Source: Sinonovacula constricta (lineage: Eukaryota > Mollusca > Bivalvia > Cardiida > Solecurtidae). From it: 64,000 nucleotides of DNA. Under the pieces are notes generated by a model. It did no database searches and was not told the DNA's origin. It saw nothing but the letters and a program-made list of their open reading frames with translations. Shown here piece by piece: positions 25,917 to 38,822 of the stretch; within the stretch, counting starts at the first letter, position 1, and every line of letters starts with the position of its first letter. The DNA is taken from positions 28,501,194 to 28,565,193 of the forward strand of contig CM017555.1 in the NCBI GenBank assembly GCA_007844125.1, read 5' to 3'. The position numbers were made by a program, and so were the translations under genes.

Positions 25917-26464
25917 CTTCAGCTTTAACAGTGATGTAAACACACTACGGTAAAGCATTGTCTGCTAATTTAATTATGGCTTAATGTTTTCATACGATCT
26001 GTTATTTGTTATATTATATAATAAAACATTAAGAATGTTATCAACATTCCTACTTCAAACCTTACCAACCTGTTACAACAGACACAAATAGACAAAAAAG
26101 ATTAATTCTAACGGAAGAGTCTCGTATGATCTGTCATGCAAATCAAATTACTATAGGAATCATCTACGTCTTATCAGACAACAATCTTAGATGCCGGCAT
26201 AAGTAAATGAAAGCATGTTGGCCAAAATGGAATCTTCTTGATGCGGGACCCGAAGACAATTTTCGGACAGATGTATGAGTCCTTATTGACAGCAGCAAAA
26301 TAGCCGCGTGTACATATATGTGTACGTTGCTTGTAGTTCTGCTAACTGATTGTGGTGTGTATAGGTGGTGATTCTGTTTTTACCTCAGGCTACACTTGTA
26401 TCTTATATAAAACTTTACTATACAATATATATTTATATTTGCGAGTTTCCTGCCCCTGCAGTTC

Positions 26465-26571
26465 ATTTATGTCACAAAAGTTAATGTGGTTGTTAAGAAA
26501 GACCAACAACAATATATATATATATATTGTCGGTCTTTCTTAACAACCACATTAACTTTTGTGACATAAAT
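26465..26571. repeat. Perfect 40-bp inverted repeat (palindromic hairpin)
   Basis: The arms 26465-26504 and 26532-26571 are exact reverse complements (ATTTATGTCACAAAAG, then GTTAAGAAAGACC). The 27-bp spacer is mostly (AT)n and is itself partly palindromic. It may be a fold-back element, a template-switch product or a hairpin RNA locus; nothing in the sequence decides between them. Confidence 0.9.
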
Positions 26572-26969
26572 ATATATATATAATCCAGCTGGATTTAAAT
26601 CTATTTCTTGTCAGAAAAGCATACGGCCGAAGTAAATATATAATATTTAATAAAATGTATAAACTTAAATCTATAAGCGATTCAGATTTTCTTCTTACAC
26701 AAATGAAACTTAGAACAACAGCAGTGTTAGCATGAACTTCTGCAACTTTTATTTTTTCAATATATTGTACAAATAATTTGTCAATACTTCTACGTTGAAT
26801 TTGCATGTTTATTTATTTATATTTATGGTATGCAAATTGAAGCCATGCAAATGGCATATACAAAGTTGCAGTGTACATTTCAACATATATAGTGAAAATG
26901 AATTATTTTTTCAATACATAAAGCAGTTATTTGTAAGACTGATGGTAGCAGGTTCAAAATGTTAATAAG

Positions 26970-27220
26970 TACTATTATAAACACACACATACACTTACAT
27001 ACTTACGTACATACGTACGCACGCACCCATGCATGCAAGCACGCACTCATCCGTGTATGCGTAGACGCACCCATGCATTCTTGCACGCACGCACGCACCC
27101 ATGCATGCATACACGCACCCATGCATGAATGCAAGCACCCATGCAAGCACGCACGCACCCATGCATGCACGCACGCACGCACCCATGCATGCAAGCTCGC
27201 ACGCACCCATGCATGCACTA
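26970..27220. repeat. ACGC / CCATGCATGC cryptic minisatellite
   Basis: Irregular mixtures of ACGC, ACCC and ATGCATGC run for about 250 bp. Each ATGCAT is palindromic. Cys/His-rich frames over it are by-products. It ends in a short piece (27220-27241) matching the C-family SINE body on the minus strand. Confidence 0.85.
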
Positions 27221-27241
27221 CCATTTTAACGACTTTGGTGT

Positions 27242-28672
27242 AAAGTATCGTATCCATGCATTTTACTAATAGATTCATATGACAATGTAATTGGGAGGCG
27301 ACTGGAAAAGCCCTACCACGAACGAATTCCCCTCTGGTCATTTCAGCATAGGTGGACAGAATCCCTTCCGCGAATTTGCCCCGGCGGAAAATTCTCATCA
27401 CCACCACCATCATCATCAACTCCACTACCAGCAACAACAACAATGCAATATTTTATTTATTCTCGTTGTTTTATAAAGCAATCATAGATTATTGGATTAT
27501 TTTGTTTTATAATAATTCATAAATGAACTTAAAGTCAGATAGATAAGGCATCTCAAGTTGGTCAGCTTAATTGCAATACTTAATTGGTGACCTTAAACTA
27601 ATATGTTTGCTAGATCACGTAGATCAAGCGTTAAAACAATACATTCTGAACCTATCAAGAGGTATGGAGTGAATTGATAACTAGTTAGTTAAATCACGTT
27701 GTTTGATTAATTAATAATATACAAAGAGATCAAATGCAGTTGTAAGCAAAAGACAAAACAGAGTTTTCGGTTGTACGTAGGGATTCTGTCCTACTTGGAA
27801 AATTATCGGGTTGGATTCTATCTACCTACTCCAAAACTTACCGAAGGGATTTCAACAGGCTGAAATTTTGTTTCACACCTTAATTAAGGGGAATTGGGTA
27901 TGATAGTATATTGGTAGATTTCTTCGTTTCAAATAACCTGCCTGCAAAAAAACAGCAACAAGCACTCGCCAAACCATGTTGTGTGTACTTTGAAGTTCGC
28001 CTTGTTGAAAATACAAATGCGTCAATGGCTCAAGGTCCAACTAATTGAAGAAATTAACCTGTCTACGTTCCGCGTTCGAATTTTAAATTGAGGATTATAT
28101 TTGTAAGAGAAGTAATTAGGCGGAAAAGGAAATGCTAATTGAGACCACTCAGTGCTGAAACAGCAGCCAGCTTTCTTGACTGCTTGCGGTATTGTTATTA
28201 TAAAATGCAACAACTCAATCATACATCAAGAAATATTTCAGAACACAAATCACTGCTCATCAGTATATTATACCGAGAACACGTGCTTTCTAAGAAACAA
28301 CAATACGTCATGAAGCGTTCAGTGTTGTGAGGTCAATGAACACCGACAGCTCTGTGCTTAACTAGAAACAATGAAGGTTTTAATTGAAATGATAAGGTTT
28401 CGAATATGTATTAAATAAAGGTTTAAGAGAATTAGAGATACATTTGTTTTAGATTACATCTGCATTTACAGTTATATTTGACAGTGAATATATGTATAAT
28501 TATAGATCTCTACATAGGTTGAAATGCTTTAGGTCCACTCGCTACAGAAGATTTACCATTCATATGTTGTTGTTTTTCTTTTCTTAAACTTTAGTAGTAT
28601 ATACATTTTAAATATTAATGTTTGAAGTTTTGATAAAGCGAAATTCTTCGTTTTTGGTTCACGTGATACATT
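27242..28672. other. Gene-free stretch; (CAC/CAT)n and (CAA)n at 27397-27445
   Basis: CACCACCACCATCATCAT and CAACAACAACAA tracts give a His/Gln-rich frame of no significance. The rest is AT-rich with nothing recognised. Confidence 0.55.
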
Positions 28673-28820
<148 letters not shown>

Positions 28821-29299
28821 GTTGTAAAGAAGGTGTACACTTCTACATATACAAATCTTAAATAACATTTCTTTTCCGTTTTATAATTCTTTTGAATAAA
28901 TCATATACATGTATAATCAAATATATCATGAACAATGTTGTCATATTAAAGAACAAAAAATATGGATAAAATCTTAAGCACACAAGGTATTCAGGCATCG
29001 CCATATGAATAGAAAAACTTCCTATTTGTCATCTTTTTTAATCTATTCGAGGACAGAAGTGGTAATAGCACTAAATACACATTTAGAATCTAAAGTTTTA
29101 TGAGTGAATTGTTGGCAAACAGCATTCTTTACTGCAAAGTTAAAACTGTCCTCCCTTCACATTAAACAATTATTTGATAAAAAGACTTGACAGTTCGCAA
29201 ATACGTTGTCTCTTTTGTTAAATAATTTCCGAGGTACATGCAGTCCAAAAGGTGGTAGGTCCTTTAGTTTGAATTCCTGGATTTTAATGTCTTTTTCTT

Positions 29300-29494
29300 T
29301 TTCTTGTTATTTATTTTATTTTTATTTTTTTTGTTGTTGTTGTTTTGTTTGTTTTGATGTAGTTGTTTTTGTTGTTGTTGTTTGTTCTTGTTTTTTTGTG
29401 TTTGTTTTTTTTGTTGTTGTTTTTTTTTTTTTGGGGGGGGGGGGGGGGGAGTGTTTGTTTTTGTTTGTTTGTTTGTTGTTGTTTATTTTATTTG

Positions 29495-29545
<51 letters not shown>
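29300..29545. repeat. T/G-rich (GTT)n tract with a 17-bp G run
   Basis: Irregular TTTTG and GTT repeats surround a poly-G run at 29433-29449 and end in a pure (GTT)n stretch. Poly-Asn, Cys and Val/Phe frames over it have no gene support. Confidence 0.9.
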
Positions 29546-29547
<2 letters not shown>

Positions 29548-29925
29548 GAGGTGCAATTACAAACAGTGTTGTTGAATTTTCTTTTAACAAAATTATTTCT
29601 TGTATCTTTAAACAAGCTCCGTGTATAACCGTAGAATAGTTTTGTAAAAATCTCTAAAATTCAAACAGTTCGAACATGTTTCAATAATTAAATATTCTGA
29701 TAATATTAGAGCTCACATTTTATACGAGCATAATATCACAACTAGATCAACAAACTTAACTGGCTTGACATTTGACTGCAATAGAAAAATGCACACGTAC
29801 ATCCGGTATCTGTCTGTCCTTTAAACCCTTCTATAAATGTTTAAGTCATTTTTTTACATATGTAAACATTATGGATCGTATTAATTTGAGCTTAGGTTTT
29901 TTAGACTTAAGCTAAGAAATTTTGC

Positions 29926-30125
29926 GAGGACCCCATGGCGTAGTGGTAGAATCGCCGACTGGTAACAACTCTGACTGCTTAGCCTCGCTCCGTGGGTTCG
30001 AGTCCCCTTCGTCACAAATGGCTTAATGTGGGCATTTGTTCCAGCTGACCCGCAGTGCGCCGGTGGTTCTACCTAGACATTTGTGTCGGATCTTACTCCA
30101 CAAAAATAGCTGGACGTCGATAAAA
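29926..30125 (+). mobile_element. E-family tRNA-like SINE, copy E2, intact head
   Basis: The head ATGGCGTAGTGGTAGAATCG (A box) and GTGGGTTCGAGTCCC (B box) are followed by the body with GCCGGTGGTTCTACCTAGAC. It is the reference copy for this family in the window. Confidence 0.75.
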
Positions 30126-30639
30126 CGATCATAGTTGATCGCTGCGGTGTATTTAAAAAATGTTCGGATAAGAAATGTTCATAGATTTTGAAATATGTTT
30201 TTAGATATGACATTTACTTAAATTGACTAAAATTTCATTGATGAAAACAATTATGCCCAATATATGCCTGGATTTTCCAAATTTAATAAATTTATTAGTT
30301 TAAGTAAAGACAAAATACTAAGATCTTTTCTGAATACGTATATTTTCGCGTGTCTTTCCTTTTTTATTTTTTTAAATTTGATTTAAACTAAGCATCAATG
30401 TTAGATAGATTTCAGCTCAGTTTTATTATTCGCCTTCAAGTCATTTTCAAGTCATTTTCAATTTGATCTCACTTAAATCACAATATACTCCAACTGCATG
30501 TCTCATAAAATAATTCTGATTTAATTTTCAGTATAAATTGATTTTAGATTTACTTTCAATATGCTTGCGATATATTTTATTGCTTAAAATCGAGTTCAAT
30601 TTAACATCAAATTTGCAGGTGGCATGGAACTGAAAATAT

Positions 30640-30673
30640 TGGTAGTTTATTTTTATTTATTTTAATTTATTTT

Positions 30674-30705
<32 letters not shown>
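30640..30705. repeat. (TTTA)n tract
   Basis: TTTATTTATTTATTTATTTA with minor interruptions. Confidence 0.85.
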
Positions 30706-30706
<1 letters not shown>

Positions 30707-30789
30707 ATAATATGAAAACAGCACTTTAATTGCTCGGTTACTGGAACTTAACTTACCTGCTGTTAAAATGTAATGTTCTTGTTCTAACT

Positions 30790-30816
30790 GATGATGACGA
30801 TGATGTCGATGATGTC

Positions 30817-30860
<44 letters not shown>

Positions 30861-30954
30861 CGATGATGACGATGATGATGATTATGACGATGATGATGAT
30901 GATGACGATGACGATTATGATGATGGTGATGATGATGATGATGATGACGATGAT

Positions 30955-30985
<31 letters not shown>

Positions 30986-31016
30986 ATGATGAGGATGATG
31001 ATGATGATGATGATTT
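30790..31016. repeat. (GAT)n trinucleotide array
   Basis: About 75 triplets, mostly GAT with GAC, a short GCT run and other single changes. Frames read poly-Asp, poly-Met or poly-Ile. The lack of flanking conserved protein argues against coding. Confidence 0.95.
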
Positions 31017-32105
31017 TATCCATCTGGTGATGTCTGTTTATTATTGTCTGTTGACTGTTCGTTATTATAAAGGTGGCTGTACGATTTGCACAGTGCTCAG
31101 TTCGATCCCGGGAGTTACGGAGACGGGCGCGTAATTCCTGTATAACAGGAACACGGTGTTTTTATCTCCGTACTTGTCCGTTCATGAAACATTTGTATTG
31201 TGTGTGTTTTGTCGTTGTTGTTTTTGTACCCGATAGAGTGTGGTCATTCCCGAAGCACCTTTACTTTTGTTTCTGTTGTTATCTTTTGGACTCAGCTGAG
31301 TTTTGATGGCTGTGGTTTAACTATTTTGACAGAATGGTATATGTGAGGAACCTTGTAATATAACTAATCCAGTTGGCCACAGTCGTCTAAACTGTACGAG
31401 AAGATTACTCATGTTTTGGTTAACCTCTTATTCTGAAATAGTTTGGTTTACTATAGTTTACTTTAATTATTAAGTACACTTACAGTTTATAATATAGTAT
31501 ATTTTAATAGTTAATAAAAATGAGTTTAGCTAATGTTTATTGATTAAACATTAATTATCCCTGTTGAATTTTGAACTCACAGGGCGGTTGTGTCATGGAT
31601 TGGGAACATTGGTAAGATGGATATTATATCCCGTGTCAGATAAAATCCGAGATAATCTAAAAAGTAGGTAAGTCCGTTCAGTGTAAATGTTTGGAGATTA
31701 TCGTCTGTTCTTTCGATACAAGTACAAATAAGGAATTTCTTACTTTTGCATATGGGAATAAAATATATTGAAATACTTACAGATACATGTTATTTCAACA
31801 ATTAAATGGAAGTATTCGTAGTTGAAGGTTAACATGTGTATCACAAGAAAGGCTGACACGTCAAGATACATTCGAAGCAGTACAAGAATAAAAATCGTGT
31901 TATCCTGAAAAAAAAATCGTTCTTGCATGTACGGATTATTCAGGGGAAACTATCCATTAGTGTATCTCATACCCTCTCTGTTATTGTCTCATTAGCGGCA
32001 TCGCATGTTGATAGTGTCACAGAAGAATTTAAAAATATCCAGACATAGTTAAAGATATCGTCTGTGCTATTCAAAGAAGTTTAGTTTGTCGTCAGTAACA
32101 TGGCC
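31017..32105. other. Gene-free stretch with a possible tRNA-like remnant
   Basis: CAGTTCGATCCCGGGAGTTA near 31099 resembles a B box and could be an old SINE head. No A box or body match to families B, C or E was found. Confidence 0.4.
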
Positions 32106-32218
32106 CAATCGGAACTCCTCGGGTAATTCCGTTGACGGGATAATCATCCCTCGGATGTATCTGGTGCAAAGATACTTAGAGAATCACTATCGTCTTGTTC
32201 GCCGGAAGAAGAATACGC
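32106..32218 (-). mobile_element. D-family TIR element, copy D1, one end only
   Basis: It starts with terminal repeat CAATCGGAACTCCTCGG and continues as the reverse complement of the right end of D3. It breaks off after GCCGGAAGAAGAATA, so only about 113 bp remain. Confidence 0.65.
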
Positions 32219-33016
32219 CATAAAAAAGTTCTTTAAAAAGCGACAGGTATAGTGTGTAGACTTGTTTCATCCTATAAACTTTTATTTATCAATTTAACTG
32301 TTCACATCTCGTTATATATACAACTGTTACTGCATTTTCAGTAGAGATATCAGAACAGGAATCTTTGTTATTTTGATGACGTCATAGGCACAGACATGTT
32401 TATTTTCGCGGGGTTTTCCCAGTCATATCCGAGAGGCGATTCGTAAATTATCCGATTGTAGCATGTAGCATAACGGTGGATTAGTGGGGGAAAAACACTA
32501 TACTTCATATCAAGTTTATTTCATAGTATACTTAACACAATCCATTTTACAAACCATTGTATGTACACGTCAATACAAAAATCAAACATCACTTTATACC
32601 TAATTGGAAACAGGAACGGTAAAAACTCTGGAAAATGGTAATGTAATACATACGGAATGAATTTGAGTTCATTGTGGACTTTAGGCATGGACTTTACAAT
32701 GGCGACAATTCTGAAAGTTTGTACATCATAAAAATATTACACCAAACGCGAAATGAAATACACGTCAAATTAAAAGGATAATTTAGAATTATAACGGTGT
32801 AATCAATCATTCGGGGAAACATAATGGGTTAATTGATGTTTATGTAAGATTTGGATTATTGCAAACACACCACAAAATATATGGAAACACCATAGAATGA
32901 AAATGACGAATATACATATGGATCAGTTTTATAATATTATTGCTTGTAAAAATGGACCAAAAGCTTGATTACCCATTTTAACACAAAGACAATAGATGAC
33001 AATGAATGATACTTTA
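32219..33016 (-). other. Presumed 3' flank / 3' UTR of the K2P gene
   Basis: On the gene strand AATAAA occurs overlapping the stop codon (33018-33013) and again at 32520-32515. The second leaves a 3' UTR of about 500 bases and is the more plausible poly(A) signal. Confidence 0.35.
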
Positions 33017-33834
33017 TTAAACAGATGCTCTTTTTCTGTTTATAAAACTATAAAAGGTTGAATGGTTATTCTTTTCTGAGTTAGCGGGATTGGCATTTCG
33101 ATCTTCACCCTTTTCGTACCCTCCACTGTTTATGGACAAAAGATGGCTAATTCTCGTTGGAGATCTGGTAATTTTGTATCGTCGCTTATCATTTGAGCGA
33201 AATTGATAGCAAGAACAAGAACAAACAGAAACATTATCACTGAACTCCGGTCTTTCCTGGGCTTGGGACACAACTGTTCCATTCGCGGTTATCACGTCAC
33301 CATCTAAACGCACTGCAGTCTGAGCTGCAACCGCTGCCTCCCGCTCATCCCTTCGTTCATCTTCGGTGTTCATCGTTAAAAATCGTAGGACGAGTAAATT
33401 CATAGCAGCAGAAATCACTGTGAGCCCAAAAAGAATAAATACAAAACTAAATGTCACCCAATATGGTTGTTTCTGAAGAGCGTCGTTCTTTTGCAAGGCT
33501 ACAAAATCACCAAAACCAATTGTTGTTAATGTAATACAACAGTAATAGAAAGAATCGATATACGACCAGTTTTCATAATGAGCAAAGGCAGCTGCACCCG
33601 TTGTTAGCACAACAGCACCGAGAGTGGTTGTGGCGATAATAACATTGGTTTGACTGACGTCATATTTCTTCATGCGCAGACACTTCTTGGATTGTTTCAT
33701 AAGGAAGGTAACGAATGTGTTGAGACGCTCCCCAACACTCTGGAACATAACGATGCACAATGGAATGCCAACGAGGGCGTACACCATGCAGAAGATTTTG
33801 CCGCCGTTTGTCTGAGGTGTGCTGTGTCCATAGC
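33017..33834 (-). CDS. KCNK3/KCNK9-like (sup-9): TASK-type two-pore K+ channel, exon 2 (residues 95-366)
   Basis: The exon begins after a TTTTCCCTTACAG acceptor and completes filter 1 (G95-Y96-G97). H98 follows, the external pH-sensor histidine of TASK channels. M2 is about 108-128, M3 about 157-178, pore 2 has TTIGFGD at 198-204, and M4 is about 221-246. M4 ends in VLRFLT at 243-248, the position of the TASK-1 X-gate (VLRFMT in human). The cytosolic tail has a Cys-rich CSCSCY patch (299-304) resembling the vertebrate tail. It ends in KRASV-stop, which fits the C-terminal 14-3-3 binding motif ([RK]RxSx) that controls surface delivery of TASK-1 and TASK-3. The spliced product is 366 aa (human KCNK9 374, KCNK3 394). 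The open frame 5' of the acceptor is intron read-through and is excluded. An AATAAA overlaps the TAA stop. Confidence 0.95.
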
Positions 33835-34007
33835 CTGTAAGGGAAAAGGGATAGCTATTTATGTGAAAAATATGCGCCTTAAAACACGACATTTGGGTTT
33901 AAAAGGCCGAATCCAGATGCATATTAGAATATTAAAAACGGTTATTACGATTAAAATTATTGAATGTTAGCATGAGGCAACAGTTAATATTTGGTCTTAT
34001 TTTAATT

Positions 34008-34258
34008 GCATTTGAGAAACTCGTCAGGAAGTGCGAGGTTAGAGCTCTGTAAAACCGGTTTAAGCACCCCAGTCGGTCCATATTGCCTACTGACCGTTCC
34101 AAGGCGGTAACTGTCGGGTTTGCTCTTTTCCTTAAATGACTCATCACAAATTTGTTCTTACTTTTCGCTTGACTTGCATGTGCAGTACCTTGTTCTGTGC
34201 CTTTTCGGAGTTTGGTATATGTTGCAATACTCATAGGACTTTGTCATATATTCTTATT
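34008..34258 (+). mobile_element. A-family repeat, copy A3, in the K2P intron
   Basis: This copy has the core from TTTGAGAAACTCGTCAGGAA through GACCGTTCCAAGGCGG to the family 3' end TTTGTCATATATTCTTAT. It sits antisense to the channel gene. Confidence 0.75.
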
Positions 34259-34406
34259 ATTAAAATTACTATTTTACACAGGGTGTTTTCATTTTAAAGC
34301 TACGTATTTTAATTCTATTTTCAGATTTCGCACAGTTTTTGCAAAGCCGACTGGGAACGTCACGTGATGATTTTTGAAAGAATGGGCGCCACTGTCAGTA
34401 CAAACC

Positions 34407-34682
34407 GGCCGCAATAGCTCAATTGGTAGAGCGTCGGCTTGCGAATCGGGAGGTTGTGGGTTCAAACCCCAGCCGGGTCAAACCAAAGACTTAAAAGTTG
34501 GTAGTAATGGCTTCCCTCCTAACGCTCGGGGCTAAGGGAACGGCATTACGCCTGACTCGTCGGTGTCAGTATAATGGACCGGCCTGGTTCAGTCCTTGGA
34601 CACCTCATAGTGCCCCTGTGCTCTAATGATAGAAATGTCGCTGCACAGTATCGGCAGAAATGCCGGCTTATCCCAATCTCAT
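34407..34682 (+). mobile_element. B-family tRNA-headed SINE, copy B1, with target duplications
   Basis: The head GGCCGCAATAGCTCAATTGG supplies an A box and GTGGGTTCAAACCCC a B box. The position of the anticodon loop reads TTGCGAA, suggesting an Arg-type (GCG) ancestor. A unique body and a short ATCCC-type tail follow. Perfect 14-bp duplications (TGTCAGTACAAACC) flank it at 34393-34406 and 34683-34696, direct evidence of retrotransposition. It lies inside the K2P intron. Confidence 0.9.
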
Positions 34683-36304
34683 TGTCAGTACAAACCATGG
34701 TCGGAGTGTCAATAGTGTCAGCCAAGTTCTGTTTTTATCAGTAAAGTGAAAGTCACGTGACCTATTAGCGCGTCATTGAGTCACAACAAATACAGCCGCA
34801 GTGAAGCATTATGTAAGCACTCGAAAAAAAACAACAACAGGGTATTAACCAGTGAAGGATGTAAATTTGTGCTTTATATTAAAAACTTCTATTAGTAACA
34901 ACGAATACTATTTCAACGTATTGAATTATCCGCAGAAATCAAATTCGACACTCGGCCTATAAGAAGAAGAAAAAAAATTTATTAACATTGTGAACTTGAT
35001 AGAATATACGATGTATTGTGTAAGTAATGCTCAAAAATGCAAGACAGAGAACCCGTACAGCAAAAAGACCAGTAAGACGGCAACAATAAGCAATCCGACC
35101 TTTGCACGTTACGAAACAGTTCAACCAATGAAACATAAATTATGGAAGTACAAATAAATTTATAAAAAAAGAAACAGAATACACAATAAATATCAAATGT
35201 ATCCCCTAAATCCCTCCGAAGGATATTTCAAAATAATAGTTGTTTAAAAGAAATATATCTTCTGAACATATGTGTGCTACAATGTCTGATGGTATATAAC
35301 AACAAAGACTTTGCATAATTTTAACAATTGCGCAAGACAGAAAGAATAGATATGTATTATAAGTCAAAGTAAATGAAAACGCATGTTATCTCTAAATGAA
35401 AAGACATCTAAAAACCTCAACCATCTTCACTAATGTGCGACATGCAAAGCTTGAAAGTACAAGTTCGGAGATATGACAAGATCACATTAGTATAACAATG
35501 TAAATAAAACTTTAAAAATCACTAGATGAAATGTTTGCTTGCCTCTTCAAAGAGAAAAAAATGACATTAACACTTGAACAAGACCATACTGGTGTGATTA
35601 AGCCGGTTCATAAAGAAATGTATATTATAATGCTATGCCAGACTTGATTTGCTGGGATTTAACATGCATCGTTCTGGCTGAGTTATAGTTTTTTCGGTAA
35701 GCATTGATGGGGAAAATCCCAGAGATCTGGCTAGCAAACCAGATGCACAGGTCAGCTGGACAAGATTTTCAAGTTTCCTGCAGGAATCGAACAAATGCAC
35801 GGAGGGTTTTTACATTATTATGTCTACGAATCAATCTGACTGCTTTGCAGTAAGAAGAATTCTATTATTAGGGTGTGTGTGCACTCCCTGCACTCTGGTT
35901 ACGTTTTGCTATGCTACAATATCCGTCTTAAAAAGCACGTGACCGTAGTGCAGATCATGACTGTTGAAATCGCTATCGGTGTCAATGTAAAAGTGTTCCA
36001 CACGATAACAATGTATTTAAATAACAAAACTATATTTCAAAAAAAAAAAATCCTAGATTGCATCAATGGACTAAAGCAATAAAGGATGTTATTTACAGAA
36101 ACTGTATCAATATTTTCAAATCTCGTTTAAATCTCGTTCGTCAAGCCCATGGACGCTTTTCCTTTGTCGTGGTTATTGTGATCTGAAGGGCACGTGACCG
36201 TGATCTCTGACGTGGAGAAGTGTATTTATCACTCATTATTAATTATATTATTTATAATTTATAATATATTAATTATTAATATTTATTAATATTTAAGTTG
36301 TTTA

Positions 36305-36710
<406 letters not shown>

Positions 36711-38550
36711 AAGTATTTATTTGCTTGACCCTTGTTGATATACTATCACAAACTTTAAAGCGTTACGTTGTGACTTCTGTATCTATATGTGCACTTAAGT
36801 CAATATCTATATTTGTGTACACAAGTTTATTGTCCAAATTAGTCACAGATTTAAAGAACATACGGTGTTAAGAATGTCGCTGATGTCACATCATTTTACA
36901 TTATTTTATACAAGAAACATTCGTTAATTTCTTACCATATGTTGTAGTAATGTGGTATGTAATACAATCACTTCATCACTTCATCATAGCCTTTCTTCGT
37001 AAAGACGCGTTTATCATCCAACAACAGTATCTTTATTGATACAGACATAAGGTTTATGTAGCTTAAAAACTAAACCCTGATTCAGCATATCCTGACAATC
37101 TCATGCTCAATACACTCCATTCATGTCTTTGAGGTAATTGTACGATCGTATTTTCACATCTGTGTGCTACATATTCAAATTTAAAAACACTTACAGTATT
37201 AAAAATAGTTTATTCATAGTATCTGGGACCCTTGTATATCCGTTTAATGGCTCGGAAATAAGCACGAGGTGACATGTTGTCTAAGCGATTGGCGTCATAG
37301 CAACAGCATTATTCATTTCCATGCCGTAGTCTTTCTGAAAAGATACAAAAAACAGAAAATACATAACTAAATATTCTTTCTAATAAACTGAATATTGATA
37401 AAACTTTCTTGATTGTCATTGACAATTTGTGATACCAAAATAGTCGTTCACACCGAAACTGTATTTATTAGTCATTATTTAAAGGATTCGACGTCTTCTT
37501 CTTTGGAGAACGAAACCTCGCTACGTAAAAAGCTACAACATGTACATTTATTTTGCCTTTATTTGAAAAAAAAAATGTTTAAATGCTTGTTTAAATCATG
37601 CACGCACGCCTCCGCACGTGCGGAAGCACTTGCACATAAACGGTTTCATCACGTTTAACATACGTCAAACATCAGATATGTCTGACGTTAGAGCTAAATG
37701 TTACACCATGCTGTGAGATCTGTTGTAAACCAGTTAGTGTGTGTATTGTACACAGGAATTATATAAAAAGAAAGGTCGTAAATCAATTAGGCGCAAATGA
37801 TTTACATAGGCAAACTGCACCGTCACTGGTCAGCAACTTCTTCATCCCTAACCCTTAACAAATACATGTACCACTGCAGACTAAGGCTGCATTCAGCCGC
37901 CTAGCCCCATCTTCCCCACTGCCGTCGTACAGCCAATTAATATGTGAAGCAACATATGGCCACATTCCAATTGTCACCGCCTTTTGTGCACTAACATTAT
38001 GCAACATAACAACATGGTACTATATTTACAGTACAACAAGTTCATTTTCTATATAAAAACAATAAAATAATAAATAAAAAAAAATAAATAATAAAAACCA
38101 CATTTTTTCTTTAGTATTATTGTATTAAAAATAATATAATGCTAAAAACAACCAGAAGCAGATCGTATACACAATTCTATAAACCATAAGCCGGGGTGTG
38201 GTGGACAGCTGGTAGACAAAGGACCACCCACTTATTTGTAAAGCAGGTATGTTTTAACCACCGTGGCCTGGTTTCATGATAAGGCACTGTAACCAAGATC
38301 TATAGTCTGGTTGGTTTTGGACCATGACCACCTCACATTTCTCCACTTCACAGATCCCTACTGCTAGATAATCAGCAGATTTAACTTCAAACATCTTTTT
38401 TTTTTGTGGAACTAATCCACACAACATATCGTTTAGTTTAAAATTTAGCGTATTAACTACAATTGAAAGTATTTTTATTGCCGATAAACGGATAACTGCA
38501 CGTGCACAGGTAAAATTGTGAATTGTTAAAGACAACTATGAGCATGATCT
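36711..38550. other. Upstream region of the K2P gene, no gene seen
   Basis: AT-rich. A Pro/Ser-type higher-GC patch at about 37800-37980 has no continuous frame. Regulatory sequence of the channel gene may lie here, but no further motif is supported. Confidence 0.5.
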
Positions 38551-38822
38551 GGGATTAGCCGGCATTTTTGCCGATACTGCGCAGTGACATTTCTATCATT
38601 ACAGCACAGGGGCACTTATGAGGTGCCCAGGGACTGAACCCGGCCGGTCCATTATACTGACACCGACGAGTCAGGCGTAATGCTGTCCCCGTAGCCCCGA
38701 GCGTTAGGAGGAAAGCCACTACTACCAACTTTAAAGTCTTTGGTATGACCCGGCCGGGGTTCGAACCCACGACCTCCCGATCCGCAAGCCGACGATCTAC
38801 CATCTGAGCTATTGCGGCCGGT
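38551..38822 (-). mobile_element. B-family SINE, copy B2
   Basis: On the minus strand it reads from CCGGCCGCAATAGCTCAGAT through the tRNA-like head and SINE body to GCCGGCTAATCCC. It matches B1 and B4 along its whole length. Reading frames through it are by-products of the repeat. Confidence 0.85.

Larger units (their letters stand above)
23270..26350 (+). repeat. Diverged large-unit repeat, segment Y, further copy
   Basis: ATGTGTCCATAAAACC at about 23996, ATGAGGCTGACATTTCAA at about 24564 and the 26050-26340 block (CAACCTGTTACAACAGACAC, ACTATAGGAATCATCTACG) line up with the other copies. It is interrupted by SINE E1. Confidence 0.55.

Noticed and set aside
27003..27443. 146-codon minus-strand Cys/His/Trp-rich frame
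   Set aside because: Most of it lies on the ACGC/ATGCATGC cryptic repeat, and the remainder has no recognisable domain.
30730..31134. Poly-Asp protein
   Set aside because: It is a frame through a (GAT)n microsatellite, with equivalent poly-Met and poly-Ile frames in the other phases.
33835..33892. Start of the second K2P exon at an ATG 19 codons upstream of GYG
   Set aside because: Those codons are intron read-through past a good CAG acceptor. The true N-terminus and first pore half are in exon 1.
34407..34480. Functional tRNA gene (also at 39967, 47267, 38750-38822 and 29926)
   Set aside because: A and B boxes are present but the acceptor stems do not pair, and each continues into a SINE body, so these are SINE heads.
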